A stretch of DNA of 64,000 nt, taken from contig NZ_SMLK01000005.1 of the NCBI RefSeq assembly GCF_004681975.1, positions 124,001-188,000 of the forward strand. The letters run 5' to 3'. Below, in pieces: positions 47,808 to 54,640 of the stretch. The notes under the pieces were generated by a model. It worked only from the letters and a program-made list of their open reading frames with translations, did no database searches and was not told the origin of the DNA. How positions within the stretch are numbered: position 1 is the first letter of the stretch; every line of letters starts with the position of its first letter. The DNA comes from Ramlibacter humi (lineage in GTDB: Bacteria; Pseudomonadota; Gammaproteobacteria; Burkholderiales; Burkholderiaceae_C). The position numbers and the translations under genes were made by a program.

Positions 47808-50279
47808 ATGCCGCCTGAAGACCGTTCGGCGTCCCGGTCGAAGCCGGATTCGCCCCGCACCTGGAAATCCCGCCTGCTCAGGCTGCTGGCCTGGGCCATG
47901 GGCGGCGCCTTGGCCGCCGGCGTCTCGGTGGTCATCATCGTCGGCGTGGCGCTGGCGGTCGCCTACCCCAACCTGCCGGACATCTCCGAGCTGTCCGACT
48001 ACCGCCCCAAGCTGCCCCTGCGGGTCTTCTCGTCCGACGGCGTGCTGCTGGGCGAGTTCGGCGAGGAGCGGCGCAACCTCACCCCGATCGCCGAGATCCC
48101 CGCCGTGATGAAGAACGCGGTGCTGGCCATCGAGGACGCCCGCTTCTATTCGCACAGCGGCGTGGACTACAAGGGCCTGGTGCGCGCGGCCGTCGCGAAC
48201 CTGGGCCGGGCCAAGAGCCAGGGCGCGTCCACCATCACCATGCAGGTGGCGCGCAACGTCTACCTGTCCTCGGAAAAGACCTTCACCCGCAAGCTGTACG
48301 AGGTGCTGCTCACGTTCAAGCTGGAGCACCTGCTGACCAAGGACCAGATCCTCGAGATCTACATGAACCAGATCTTCCTGGGCAACCGCGCGTACGGTTT
48401 CGCGGCGGCCTCGGAAGCCTACTTCGGCAAGCCGATGAAGGACCTGACCGTCGCCGAGGCGGCGATGCTGGCCGGCCTGCCCAAGGCGCCCTCGGCGTAC
48501 AACCCCATCACCAACCCCAGCCGCGCCCGCACCCGCCAGCTGTACATCATCGAGCGGATGGAGGAGAACGGCTTCATCACGGCAGAACAGTCCGAAGCCG
48601 CCAAGAAGCAGGAATTGAAGATCCGCCCGGCCAACGACCACGGCCGCGTCCACGCCGAGTACGTCGCCGAGACGGTGCGCCAGCTGGTCTTCGCCCAGTA
48701 CGGGGACGAGGCCTACACCCGCGGCCTGAACGTGGTCACCAGCGTCAATTCCGCCCGCCAGGAAGCGGCTTACAAGGCGCTGCGCAAGGGCATCATGGAT
48801 TACGAGCGCCGCCAGATCTACCGCGGCCCCGAGGAATTCATCGAGCTGCCCGCGGACAAGAAGGACCTGGAAGACGCCATCGACGACGCCCTGGCCGACC
48901 ATCCGGACAACGGCGACGTGATGTCCGCCGTGGTGCTGGAAGCCTCGCCCAAGCGCGTGCTGGCGGTGCGCCAGAACGCCGAGCAGTTCGAGATCACCGG
49001 CGAGGGCCTCAGGCCCGCGCAGTCGGGCCTGTCCGACAAGGCGCCGCCCAAGACCAAGATCCGTCCCGGCGCGGTCATCCGCGTGATGCGCACGCCCAAG
49101 AACACCTGGGAGATCACCCAGCTGCCGGAGGTGGAAGGCGCGCTCGTCGCCCTCGACCCGCGCGACGGCGGCGTCCAGGCCCTGGTGGGCGGCTTCGACT
49201 TCTACAAGAACAAGTTCAACCACGTCACCCAGGCCTGGCGCCAGCCGGGCTCGGGTTTCAAGCCGTTCATCTACTCCGCCGCGCTGGAAAAGGGCTTCAC
49301 GCCCGCCACCATCGTCAACGACGCACCCCTGTTCTTCGACGCCGGCACCACCGGCGGCCAGCCCTGGGAGCCGAAGAACTACGACGGCAAGTTCGAAGGC
49401 CCGATGCCGCTGCACACCGCGCTGGCCAAGTCCAAGAACATGGTGTCCATCCGCATCCTGCAGGCCGTGGGCACGCAGAACGCGCAGGACTGGGTCACGC
49501 GCTTCGGCTTCGAAGCCGAGAAGCACCCGCCCTACCTCACCATGGCGCTGGGCGCGGGCTCGGTCACGCCCATGCAGATGGCCACCGGCTATGCCGTGTT
49601 CGCCAACGGCGGCTACCGCGTCAACCCGTGGCTGATCTCGAAGATCACCGACCACAAGGGCAAGGTGCTGGTGGAAACGCAGCCGCCGCTGCCCAACGAA
49701 GCCATGCGCGCGGTGGACGCCCGCAACGCCTTCGTCATGGACCGCCTGCTCCAGGAAGTGGCGCGGTCGGGCACGGCCGCCCGCGCGCAGCAGGCGTTGA
49801 AGCGCCCCGACCTGTACGGCAAGACCGGCACCACCAACGATTCCATCGACACCTGGTTCAACGGCTTCCACCCCTCGCTGGTGGCCATCGTCTGGATGGG
49901 CTACGACAACCCCAAGCCGCTGGGCGACCGCGAAACCGGCGGCAGCATGAGCCTGCCGGTGTGGATCAACTTCATGGAAACCGCGCTCAAGGGCGTGCCC
50001 GAAGTGCAGCCGGTGGCGCCACCCGGCGTGGTGAACGTCGGCGGCGAATGGTTCTACGAGGAATATGCGCGCGGCGGCGGCGTCAGCAGCCTGGGCACCG
50101 TCACCGGCGAGCCGGTCAGCGCCGGCAGCAACGAGATCCAGAACAACAAGAGCCTGGGTGCCTCCCAGGTGCTCGGCGAGCGCGCCTTCACGCCGGAAAA
50201 CAGCTCCCAGCAGTCCCCGCCGCCGCAGCGCGCCCCCGCCGACGACCGACGCAGCATCCTCGACCTGTTCCGCAACTAG
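47808..50279 (+). CDS. mrcA: Bifunctional penicillin-binding protein 1A
   Basis: Class A PBP with transglycosylase and transpeptidase domains, 823 residues. N-terminal membrane anchor (ALAAGVSVVIIVGVALAVA); GT51 motif EDARFYSHSGVDYKGL and GASTITMQVARN. An OB-like insert follows, then transpeptidase motifs SGFK (SxxK), SKN (SxN) and KTGTTND. It is divergent from pilM, as in many proteobacteria, and ends 6 bp before the convergent cyaY stop. Confidence 0.97.
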   Translation: MPPEDRSASRSKPDSPRTWKSRLLRLLAWAMGGALAAGVSVVIIVGVALAVAYPNLPDISELSDYRPKLPLRVFSSDGVLLGEFGEERRNLTPIAEIPAVMKNAVLAIEDARFYSHSGVDYKGLVRAAVANLGRAKSQGASTITMQVARNVYLSSEKTFTRKLYEVLLTFKLEHLLTKDQILEIYMNQIFLGNRAYGFAAASEAYFGKPMKDLTVAEAAMLAGLPKAPSAYNPITNPSRARTRQLYIIERMEENGFITAEQSEAAKKQELKIRPANDHGRVHAEYVAETVRQLVFAQYGDEAYTRGLNVVTSVNSARQEAAYKALRKGIMDYERRQIYRGPEEFIELPADKKDLEDAIDDALADHPDNGDVMSAVVLEASPKRVLAVRQNAEQFEITGEGLRPAQSGLSDKAPPKTKIRPGAVIRVMRTPKNTWEITQLPEVEGALVALDPRDGGVQALVGGFDFYKNKFNHVTQAWRQPGSGFKPFIYSAALEKGFTPATIVNDAPLFFDAGTTGGQPWEPKNYDGKFEGPMPLHTALAKSKNMVSIRILQAVGTQNAQDWVTRFGFEAEKHPPYLTMALGAGSVTPMQMATGYAVFANGGYRVNPWLISKITDHKGKVLVETQPPLPNEAMRAVDARNAFVMDRLLQEVARSGTAARAQQALKRPDLYGKTGTTNDSIDTWFNGFHPSLVAIVWMGYDNPKPLGDRETGGSMSLPVWINFMETALKGVPEVQPVAPPGVVNVGGEWFYEEYARGGGVSSLGTVTGEPVSAGSNEIQNNKSLGASQVLGERAFTPENSSQQSPPPQRAPADDRRSILDLFRN

Positions 50280-50285
50280 CGCGGG

Positions 50286-50612
50286 TCAGCCGAACTTCAG
50301 CGGCTGGCCTGCCTGTTCGCTGGCATAGCGGGCGAGGTTCTCGAAGAACTCGCCCTGCCCCTTGGTATCCAGCCAGCGCGCGCCGTCGAACTTGTAGTGG
50401 AAGCCGCCGGCCTTGGCCGCCAGCCACACCTCGTGCAGCGGCTTCTGCAGGTTGACGATGATCTGGGTGCCGTTGCGGAAGGTGAGCGTCACCATGCCGC
50501 CCACGCGCTGGCTGTCGATGTCCGCATCGCTCTCGTCGTTGATGCGGTCGCAGCCGGACTCGACGCGCCGCAGCAGCGCCTCGGCCTGGTCCATGTACTC
50601 GGGATCGGTCAT
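50286..50612 (-). CDS. cyaY: Iron donor protein CyaY (frataxin)
   Basis: 108-residue frataxin homologue delivering or gating iron for Fe-S assembly. Acidic first helix ([35 protein letters not shown]), then the sheet [21 protein letters not shown]. The ATG overlaps the stop of the upstream prophage repressor gene as TAATG, so cyaY now sits at the end of a prophage transcript; its native promoter region appears to have been split by the insertion. Confidence 0.96.
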   Translation of the reverse strand: MTDPEYMDQAEALLRRVESGCDRINDESDADIDSQRVGGMVTLTFRNGTQIIVNLQKPLHEVWLAAKAGGFHYKFDGARWLDTKGQGEFFENLARYASEQAGQPLKFG

Positions 50613-50872
50613 TACAGTCTTCGACTGCCGTAGCGTCTTAGCATTCGGGTCTTGCATGCGCTGTCTTTGTCACCCTCTAGGGCGGCAATGACGATCCATT
50701 GATCCACGTTCTCTCCGAGCTTTTCTGCGATTGCTCCGGCAATGGACGGGCTGAGGTTTCCGCGTTGCCGGGCGTTGTGCAGAGCGTTGCGCGACAGGCC
50801 TAGTTCCTTGTGCCAAAACGGCACCGACTCGGACTCCAGCGCCTTGTCAAGCAATTCCATCGTCGTCTTCAT
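50612..50872 (-). CDS. Prophage repressor-like HTH protein
   Basis: 86-residue protein, [20 protein letters not shown]. It has a helix-turn-helix-like stretch ([18 protein letters not shown]) and the [20 protein letters not shown] block seen in small inovirus regulators. It is transcribed away from the rest of the phage, behind a control region with two palindromic operators, as expected for an immunity repressor. Its TAA stop overlaps the cyaY ATG. The role is inferred from domain and position. Confidence 0.75.
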   Translation of the reverse strand: MKTTMELLDKALESESVPFWHKELGLSRNALHNARQRGNLSPSIAGAIAEKLGENVDQWIVIAALEGDKDSACKTRMLRRYGSRRL

Positions 50873-50932
50873 TTGGAGGGCTCCATTGTGGCGACGGTGC
50901 AACCGTCTTGTGTGCAGATCGTAACTCCCGAC

Positions 50933-50953
50933 TTGCACTCATTGCGGGTGCAA
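50933..50953. promoter_or_regulatory. Prophage operator O1 (inverted repeat)
   Basis: Inverted repeat TTGCACTC-ATTGC-GGGTGCAA with 7 of 8 arm positions matching. It covers the -35 and spacer of the rightward promoter, so a bound repressor would block it. Confidence 0.65.
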
Positions 50954-50961
50954 TGTATGGT
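50933..50961 (+). promoter_or_regulatory. Rightward prophage promoter
   Basis: TTGCAC (50933-50938) and TATGGT (50956-50961) with exactly 17 bp between them, in the divergent region upstream of the repressor. It is overlapped by operator O1, with O2 just downstream. Confidence 0.55.
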
Positions 50962-50965
50962 TCAG

Positions 50966-50990
50966 TTACGCACTCATTTCGAGTGCATAA
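50966..50990. promoter_or_regulatory. Prophage operator O2 (inverted repeat)
   Basis: Arms TTACGCACTC and GAGTGCATAA match at 9 of 10 positions around a 5-nt centre ATTTC. It is the same design as O1 (GCACTC-ATTNC-G(A/G)GTGC), with centres 35 bp apart. Confidence 0.68.
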
Positions 50991-51125
50991 CTGGAGCCTC
51001 CACATGCTCATGCTTTCCCTATCACCTTGGTGCACGAGTGCAAGGTGTATTTGTGGGTTGCGCTGCAACCTTCCTGTTCGCGGTCCCTCGGGTGCAAACG
51101 GCACCGCATCGGCTGTGGAGGCTCC

Positions 51126-51158
51126 TGCGGGGCCCGGCCCGAGGGCCCGCACCTTTTC
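51126..51158 (+). terminator. Terminator-like hairpin after the rightward prophage promoter
   Basis: TGCGGG-G-CCC pairs with GGG-CCCGCA (one bulged G, loop 7 nt), followed by CCTTTTC. With the promoter at 50933-50961 it would bound a transcript of about 190 nt. No convincing ORF lies between them. The same hairpin lies just past the stop of the reverse-strand lipoprotein gene, but without a T-tract on that strand. Confidence 0.5.
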
Positions 51159-51573
51159 AGCACCTGAGTTCGTAGAAGCGCCGTCGGAGCGTGAGCAGGC
51201 GGGCGGCATCGTGCTCTTGTGGCATTCGGCTGTCCAAGGCTTTGCACTCGTCTTGCTCTGCCCGCGTGAGTTTCCCGCGCTTAAGGCGCTGCTCGAACTG
51301 CTGAGTGCTTTCGCCGGTCAGCGGACCGAGCGCCGTAGCCATCTGTCGCCGAAATTCCGACCTCTGGACGTCTGCGCCTTTGCGCGACGTTCCGCTGGAG
51401 CGGTCAAGGCCTTGGGTGGGCGTCGTGTCCACGAGCTTCCCGTTCAGGCATGGCTGGTCGCTGTACGCGACCTTGCCGTTTTGCTCGCACCTGTAGGCCG
51501 GGTCTCCGGCGTGGGAGCAGGCCATGAGTGATGCAGTGGTTGCGAACGTGATCCATCGTGATCTGGCGGACAC
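51157..51573 (-). CDS. DUF4124-like lipoprotein, probable prophage cargo
   Basis: 138 residues. The N-terminus looks like a lipoprotein signal with lipobox SLMAC (Cys19). It is followed by YRCEQNGKVAYSDQPCLNGK, the Cys-paired start of DUF4124-type envelope proteins, and a charged helical C-terminal half (LTGESTQQFEQRLKRGKLTR). The GTG start at 51573 is backed by GGGGGGGAAACC. It is transcribed against the phage genes, inside the early region, overlapping the 5' end of the 86-residue ORF. A lysogenic-conversion (moron) or exclusion role is inference. Confidence 0.7.
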   Translation of the reverse strand: MSARSRWITFATTASLMACSHAGDPAYRCEQNGKVAYSDQPCLNGKLVDTTPTQGLDRSSGTSRKGADVQRSEFRRQMATALGPLTGESTQQFEQRLKRGKLTRAEQDECKALDSRMPQEHDAARLLTLRRRFYELRC

Positions 51574-51784
51574 GGTTTCCCCCCCGAAAAAGTCGAACCT
51601 CGACTCTACCGGTATGCGCGTTGTGCGCCGTGGCTGCGTTGTGGAGTGGCCCGCTACGCGTCTGCATGAGGCGTTCCGTGCCCGTGTGGTCCGCGTACGC
51701 CTTGGCGTGATGTGGGTGGACATGGGTGGCAGGACGCCTTTCGAGTCGTTCACCCCCTGCTGCCGTGTACGGGTGGTGGCATGA
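51524..51784 (+). CDS. Prophage hypothetical protein (86 aa)
   Basis: 86-residue Arg/Val-rich protein with no recognised domain. GGGAGCAGGCC precedes the ATG. The first 50 bp overlap the reverse-strand lipoprotein gene head to head; an internal ATG at 51614 would avoid that overlap but has no ribosome site. It overlaps the next ORF by 4 bp (ATGA), the coupling typical of phage operons. Confidence 0.55.
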   Translation: MSDAVVANVIHRDLADTVSPPKKSNLDSTGMRVVRRGCVVEWPATRLHEAFRARVVRVRLGVMWVDMGGRTPFESFTPCCRVRVVA

Positions 51785-51945
51785 GCCGCGCTGTGCACGT
51801 CGATTCCAGAGTGCTCCGCGTCATGCGCGAGCGTGCGCTAGGCCGCGCTGTGTTGCTGGCGTTGGTCCTGCGGCTGGGTGGCCTGCTGCTGTGTGCTGCT
51901 GTGGTGCTGTTGATCGTCGTTGGGGCGCTGCGCGTGGCGTCGTGA
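51781..51945 (+). CDS. Prophage small membrane protein (54 aa)
   Basis: 54 residues: basic N-terminal half (RVLRVMRERALGR) and one strong membrane helix (LGGLLLCAAVVLLIVVGAL). Coupled to the preceding ORF. Function unknown; many inoviruses have such a small hydrophobic protein before the ssDNA-binding protein. Confidence 0.6.
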   Translation: MSRAVHVDSRVLRVMRERALGRAVLLALVLRLGGLLLCAAVVLLIVVGALRVAS

Positions 51946-51952
51946 AGAACCT

Positions 51953-51999
51953 AGCCCGAGTTCTTCAAGCGAGGCACTCGGGCTGCGCTTTTCGCAGCC
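51953..51999 (+). promoter_or_regulatory. Two overlapping, mutually exclusive stem-loops
   Basis: Stem A is AGCCCGAGT (51953-51961) with ACTCGGGCT (51976-51984), 9 bp, loop 14 nt. Stem B is GGCTGCG (51981-51987) with CGCAGCC (51993-51999), 7 bp, loop CTTTT. They share 51981-51984, so only one can form fully. They lie 35 bp before the ssDNA-binding protein gene and could be a processing, attenuation or translation-control site. Confidence 0.5.
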
Positions 52000-52034
52000 G
52001 GTCACGAACCGCAACCAACCTAGAGGGAACAGTC

Positions 52035-52319
52035 ATGCAATCGAAGATTCGCGTTTTCAAGCTGGACGAGGTCAAGAGGGGCACGTCCAAGAGGACCGGC
52101 AACCCGTACGAGATTCACACGGCGCAGGCCGCGCTGATTGACGAGGCGGGAAACATCGATACGGTCGGTGTGCTGGACATTCCGCCGGAGCTGCGCGGCA
52201 AGGTCACGCCGGGCGACTTCACCGGCACATTCGCGATGAAGACCAACTTCCAGAACGGGCGCATCGAGTCCGTGCTGACCGGCCTCACGCCGATCAAGGC
52301 TGTTGGGGCGCGCGGCTGA
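52035..52319 (+). CDS. Phage single-stranded DNA-binding protein (pV-like)
   Basis: 94-residue protein that would coat the viral strand before assembly. The pattern KRTGNPYEIHTAQAALID, then VTPGDFTGTFAM and GRIESVLTGLTPIK follows the layout of filamentous-phage gene V proteins (RQGKPYS.., PG-Y/F.., L.P.K). The stop overlaps the next start (TGATG). Confidence 0.85.
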   Translation: MQSKIRVFKLDEVKRGTSKRTGNPYEIHTAQAALIDEAGNIDTVGVLDIPPELRGKVTPGDFTGTFAMKTNFQNGRIESVLTGLTPIKAVGARG

Positions 52320-52570
52320 TGCTGTGCGTGGACGTCGATCCGACCACAGCCGCGGTTGTCGTGGTCGGCGAGGCGTCATCCTGCAGCACACCGTACGTTG
52401 TGCTGCGTCCCGCCGAGGTCGATGCGTTGGCGTCGTCCTCTGCTTCCCCTTTTCGATTGACCCTTGCCGAAGGTTCGGCGGTGTCGGTCGCCATCTTGGG
52501 AGTCTGGGCCACGGCCTGGGCGTTCAAGGCGCTGTCCCGTGCGCTCAAAGCGGGTGATCCTGAAACCTGA
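52319..52570 (+). CDS. Prophage hypothetical membrane protein (83 aa)
   Basis: 83 residues: an N-terminal region with Cys3 and Cys22, VVLRPAEVDALASSSASPF, and a C-terminal membrane helix (AVSVAILGVWATAWAFKAL). The PAE-x-x-SPF pattern plus a terminal helix is common in small inovirus proteins encoded between the ssDNA-binding protein and the coat protein. Minor coat function (pVII/pIX analogue) is inference. Confidence 0.7.
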   Translation: MLCVDVDPTTAAVVVVGEASSCSTPYVVLRPAEVDALASSSASPFRLTLAEGSAVSVAILGVWATAWAFKALSRALKAGDPET

Positions 52571-52589
52571 GCCAACCTTGGAGGTAATC

Positions 52590-52802
52590 ATGCTCAAGAC
52601 TTTCCGTGACCGTGCGATGGCGATGTTCGCCGCGCTTTTCGTCTTCGCGTTTGCTTCGCCGGCTGCGATGGCTGCGATCGACACGACCGCCACCGTCGGC
52701 GAGCTCAATGACGTGAAGACGGCTGTCAGCGCCGTCGGCATCGCCGTGCTGTCCATCGCGGTCGGCATCATGCTGTACAAGTGGGTCAAGCGCGCTCTGT
52801 GA
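52590..52802 (+). CDS. Major coat protein (pVIII-like)
   Basis: 70-residue preprotein: signal peptide (MLKTFRDRAMAMFAALFVFA) cleaved near AMA at residue 28. It leaves a mature coat of about 42 residues with a short acidic N-terminus (IDTTATVGELNDVK), a membrane helix (VGIAVLSIAVGIMLYKW) and a basic C-terminus KWVKRAL that would face the DNA. TTGGAGG precedes the ATG. Confidence 0.9.
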   Translation: MLKTFRDRAMAMFAALFVFAFASPAAMAAIDTTATVGELNDVKTAVSAVGIAVLSIAVGIMLYKWVKRAL

Positions 52803-52858
52803 GCGCCTGAACCTGCCTGCTGGGGCTTTGCAAGAGGCTCCAGTGGGGAGGTAAGGCG

Positions 52859-52930
52859 ATGGCTGATGTGATGGGCGTGTACGTGATCGTGGCGTTTGTG
52901 GGTGCGGCGTGGATCTTGTTCGTCAGCTGA
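52859..52930 (+). CDS. 23-residue prophage membrane peptide
   Basis: MADVMGVYVIVAFVGAAWIL plus FVS: one membrane helix. A strong ribosome site GGGGAGGTAAGGCG lies directly upstream, and the stop at 52928-52930 lies inside the next gene (22-bp overlap). Size and position between pVIII and pIII suit a pVII/pIX-type minor coat protein. Confidence 0.65.
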   Translation: MADVMGVYVIVAFVGAAWILFVS

Positions 52931-54333
52931 CGCGCTTCGCCCTGTTCGTGCTTCTGGGCTGGTGTGCTGGCCTTGGCGGCGCTTGGGCCTCTTTTCCAGC
53001 CACTGGTGGCACCAGCTCAAGTCCGACGTCGTACGTTGCCGTTAACGGTGGCCAGTCCGCCACCGGTGCTTCGGCGTCTGCTGCGTGCTCAGCGTTGCCG
53101 CCTAATGGCGGGTACACGTTCACTGGTGCTTCGTATGGCACCTATGGGGGCGCTAAGGGCTGGTACTGCTCTGGCTCCGGTAACGGGTACACCGGCGTGT
53201 TCAGCAACATTGGTGCGTACGGGCAGTGTCCGTCTGGGATGACGTACAGCAACCTGTCCGACATGTGCACTTCGGGGTCGGCGTCCTGCCCGGCCAATTC
53301 GACGTTGAGTGGGACAACTTGCACGTGCAACACCGGCTTCACCGAGACGAACGGTGCGTGTGTTTCCACGCAGCCGGGTGCATGTGGTCCGTTTAAGGGG
53401 CAGACGTTTTGGCTTGCCGGGGATGGCGCGACGTCTATTGGCGCGACTGTGTGCATGCCTGAGGGCTGTGAGGGCACGACCGCGGGTGTCATCGTGGGCT
53501 ACAAGGATGGTGTCGCGTCTAAGTGGGAGGGGAACGTCACTTATACGGGTAACACGTGCGTCTATCAGTCGGCTGCGGCTAAGGCCGCTCCGTCGCCCTG
53601 CCCTCCCGGACAGTCTCCAGGCGATATCAACGGGGTTTCGGTTTGCAAGCCTCGTTCAGAGGACACGCCTGTGACGACCACGAAGTCGTCTACGACAACC
53701 GGCACGACGACGACCGTAACCCCGTCTGGGCCGACGACGACCACGACGACCACCACGACTACGGAGAGTTCGTCCACGTCCGGGGGTTCAACCACCACTA
53801 CCCGCACTACCTCCACGACTGCCAACGGCACGACTACTACGGCCACCACAACGAGTACGGTTCCGAAGGATGTGTTCTGCTCGCAGAATCCGAAAGATCC
53901 GGCTTGCGAGCTGGCGAAGTCGTCCTTCGGGGGGTCCTGCTCGTCGGGTTTCACGTGCTCGGGTGATGCAGCCACGTGTGCGATTGCGCGCGCCAGTTGG
54001 GAGGAGCGGTGCCTTGTAGGCGATGCGCTCAAGGTCGAGACTTCGTCGACGGCGTACCAGAAGGGCTCGGCTGCTGGTAACGGTGATGGCAGTGATCCCG
54101 CTGATCATCCTCGTTTCCATAAGACGACCATCGGTATTGACGTGATGATCGACAAGACGAATCCGTACAGCAGCAGTTGCCCTGGGGACTACAGCATGGG
54201 CATGGGTCCGCTTGGGTCGGTGTTGGTGCCTCTCTCGTCGGCTTGCAGCGGTTTGCAGTTGATGGGGAACTTGTTGGTTGGTCTGACGCTGCTTGTTTCC
54301 GCGTTGTGGGTTGTGAAGGGAACGGGGGGTTGA
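52909..54333 (+). CDS. Adsorption/minor coat protein (pIII-like, TspB-type C-terminus)
   Basis: 474 residues, GTG start overlapping the 23-residue gene. Signal peptide to AWA-SFP (residue 27), a Cys-rich N-terminal region (CPANSTLSGTTCTCNTGF, EGF-like spacing), then a long Thr/Ser linker (about 53670-53870 in DNA). A Cys-rich block typical of TspB-related proteins follows (VFCSQNPKDPACELAKSSF, CSGDAATCAIARASWEERC), then a C-terminal membrane helix (LLVGLTLLVSALWVV). It fits a pilus-binding tip protein; the receptor is not known. Confidence 0.85.
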   Translation: MDLVRQLTRFALFVLLGWCAGLGGAWASFPATGGTSSSPTSYVAVNGGQSATGASASAACSALPPNGGYTFTGASYGTYGGAKGWYCSGSGNGYTGVFSNIGAYGQCPSGMTYSNLSDMCTSGSASCPANSTLSGTTCTCNTGFTETNGACVSTQPGACGPFKGQTFWLAGDGATSIGATVCMPEGCEGTTAGVIVGYKDGVASKWEGNVTYTGNTCVYQSAAAKAAPSPCPPGQSPGDINGVSVCKPRSEDTPVTTTKSSTTTGTTTTVTPSGPTTTTTTTTTTESSSTSGGSTTTTRTTSTTANGTTTTATTTSTVPKDVFCSQNPKDPACELAKSSFGGSCSSGFTCSGDAATCAIARASWEERCLVGDALKVETSSTAYQKGSAAGNGDGSDPADHPRFHKTTIGIDVMIDKTNPYSSSCPGDYSMGMGPLGSVLVPLSSACSGLQLMGNLLVGLTLLVSALWVVKGTGG

Positions 54334-54334
54334 A

Positions 54335-54637
54335 ATGCCAGCGTTGTTTTTGTTGTTCCTCGGGTATTTGGTGCAGGCAGTTGGCACCATCGTTGGCCGC
54401 GTCTTGATCTCTCTCCTAATCGGCTACGTCGCTTATCAGGGAATCGACACGTTGGTTGGGTCATCCAAGGCCCAGCTGCTCTCTGCTATCAGCGCTCAGG
54501 CACCGCTTGCCGTTGCGCTTGCTGGTGTTTTGCAGGTCGGTACGTGCATCAACATTCTGTGTAGCGCTGCGGTCGCTCGTCTTACCGTTGCAGGTCTCAC
54601 GAACGGCGCTATTACGCGCATGGTGACTAAGGGCTAA
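54335..54637 (+). CDS. DUF2523 protein (pVI-like minor coat)
   Basis: 100-residue hydrophobic protein with three predicted helices (LFLLFLGYLVQAVGTIVG, LISLLIGYVAYQGI, LAVALAGVLQVGTCINIL), the DUF2523 layout found between the adsorption protein and Zot in inoviruses. It starts 1 bp after the pIII-like gene and ends 3 bp before zot. Confidence 0.87.
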   Translation: MPALFLLFLGYLVQAVGTIVGRVLISLLIGYVAYQGIDTLVGSSKAQLLSAISAQAPLAVALAGVLQVGTCINILCSAAVARLTVAGLTNGAITRMVTKG

Positions 54638-54640
54638 GCC

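Noticed and set aside
47565-49871. 768-codon minus-strand frame opposite PBP1A
   Set aside because: Composition typical of an antisense frame; PBP1A motifs are intact on the plus strand.
50908-51531. 207-codon plus-strand frame in the prophage control region
   Set aside because: Runs through the terminator-like hairpin and is antisense to the lipoprotein gene; no domain, and composition matches an antisense frame.
53565-54032. Minus-strand Val-rich frame opposite the adsorption-protein linker
   Set aside because: Poly-Val is the direct antisense of the Thr tract.
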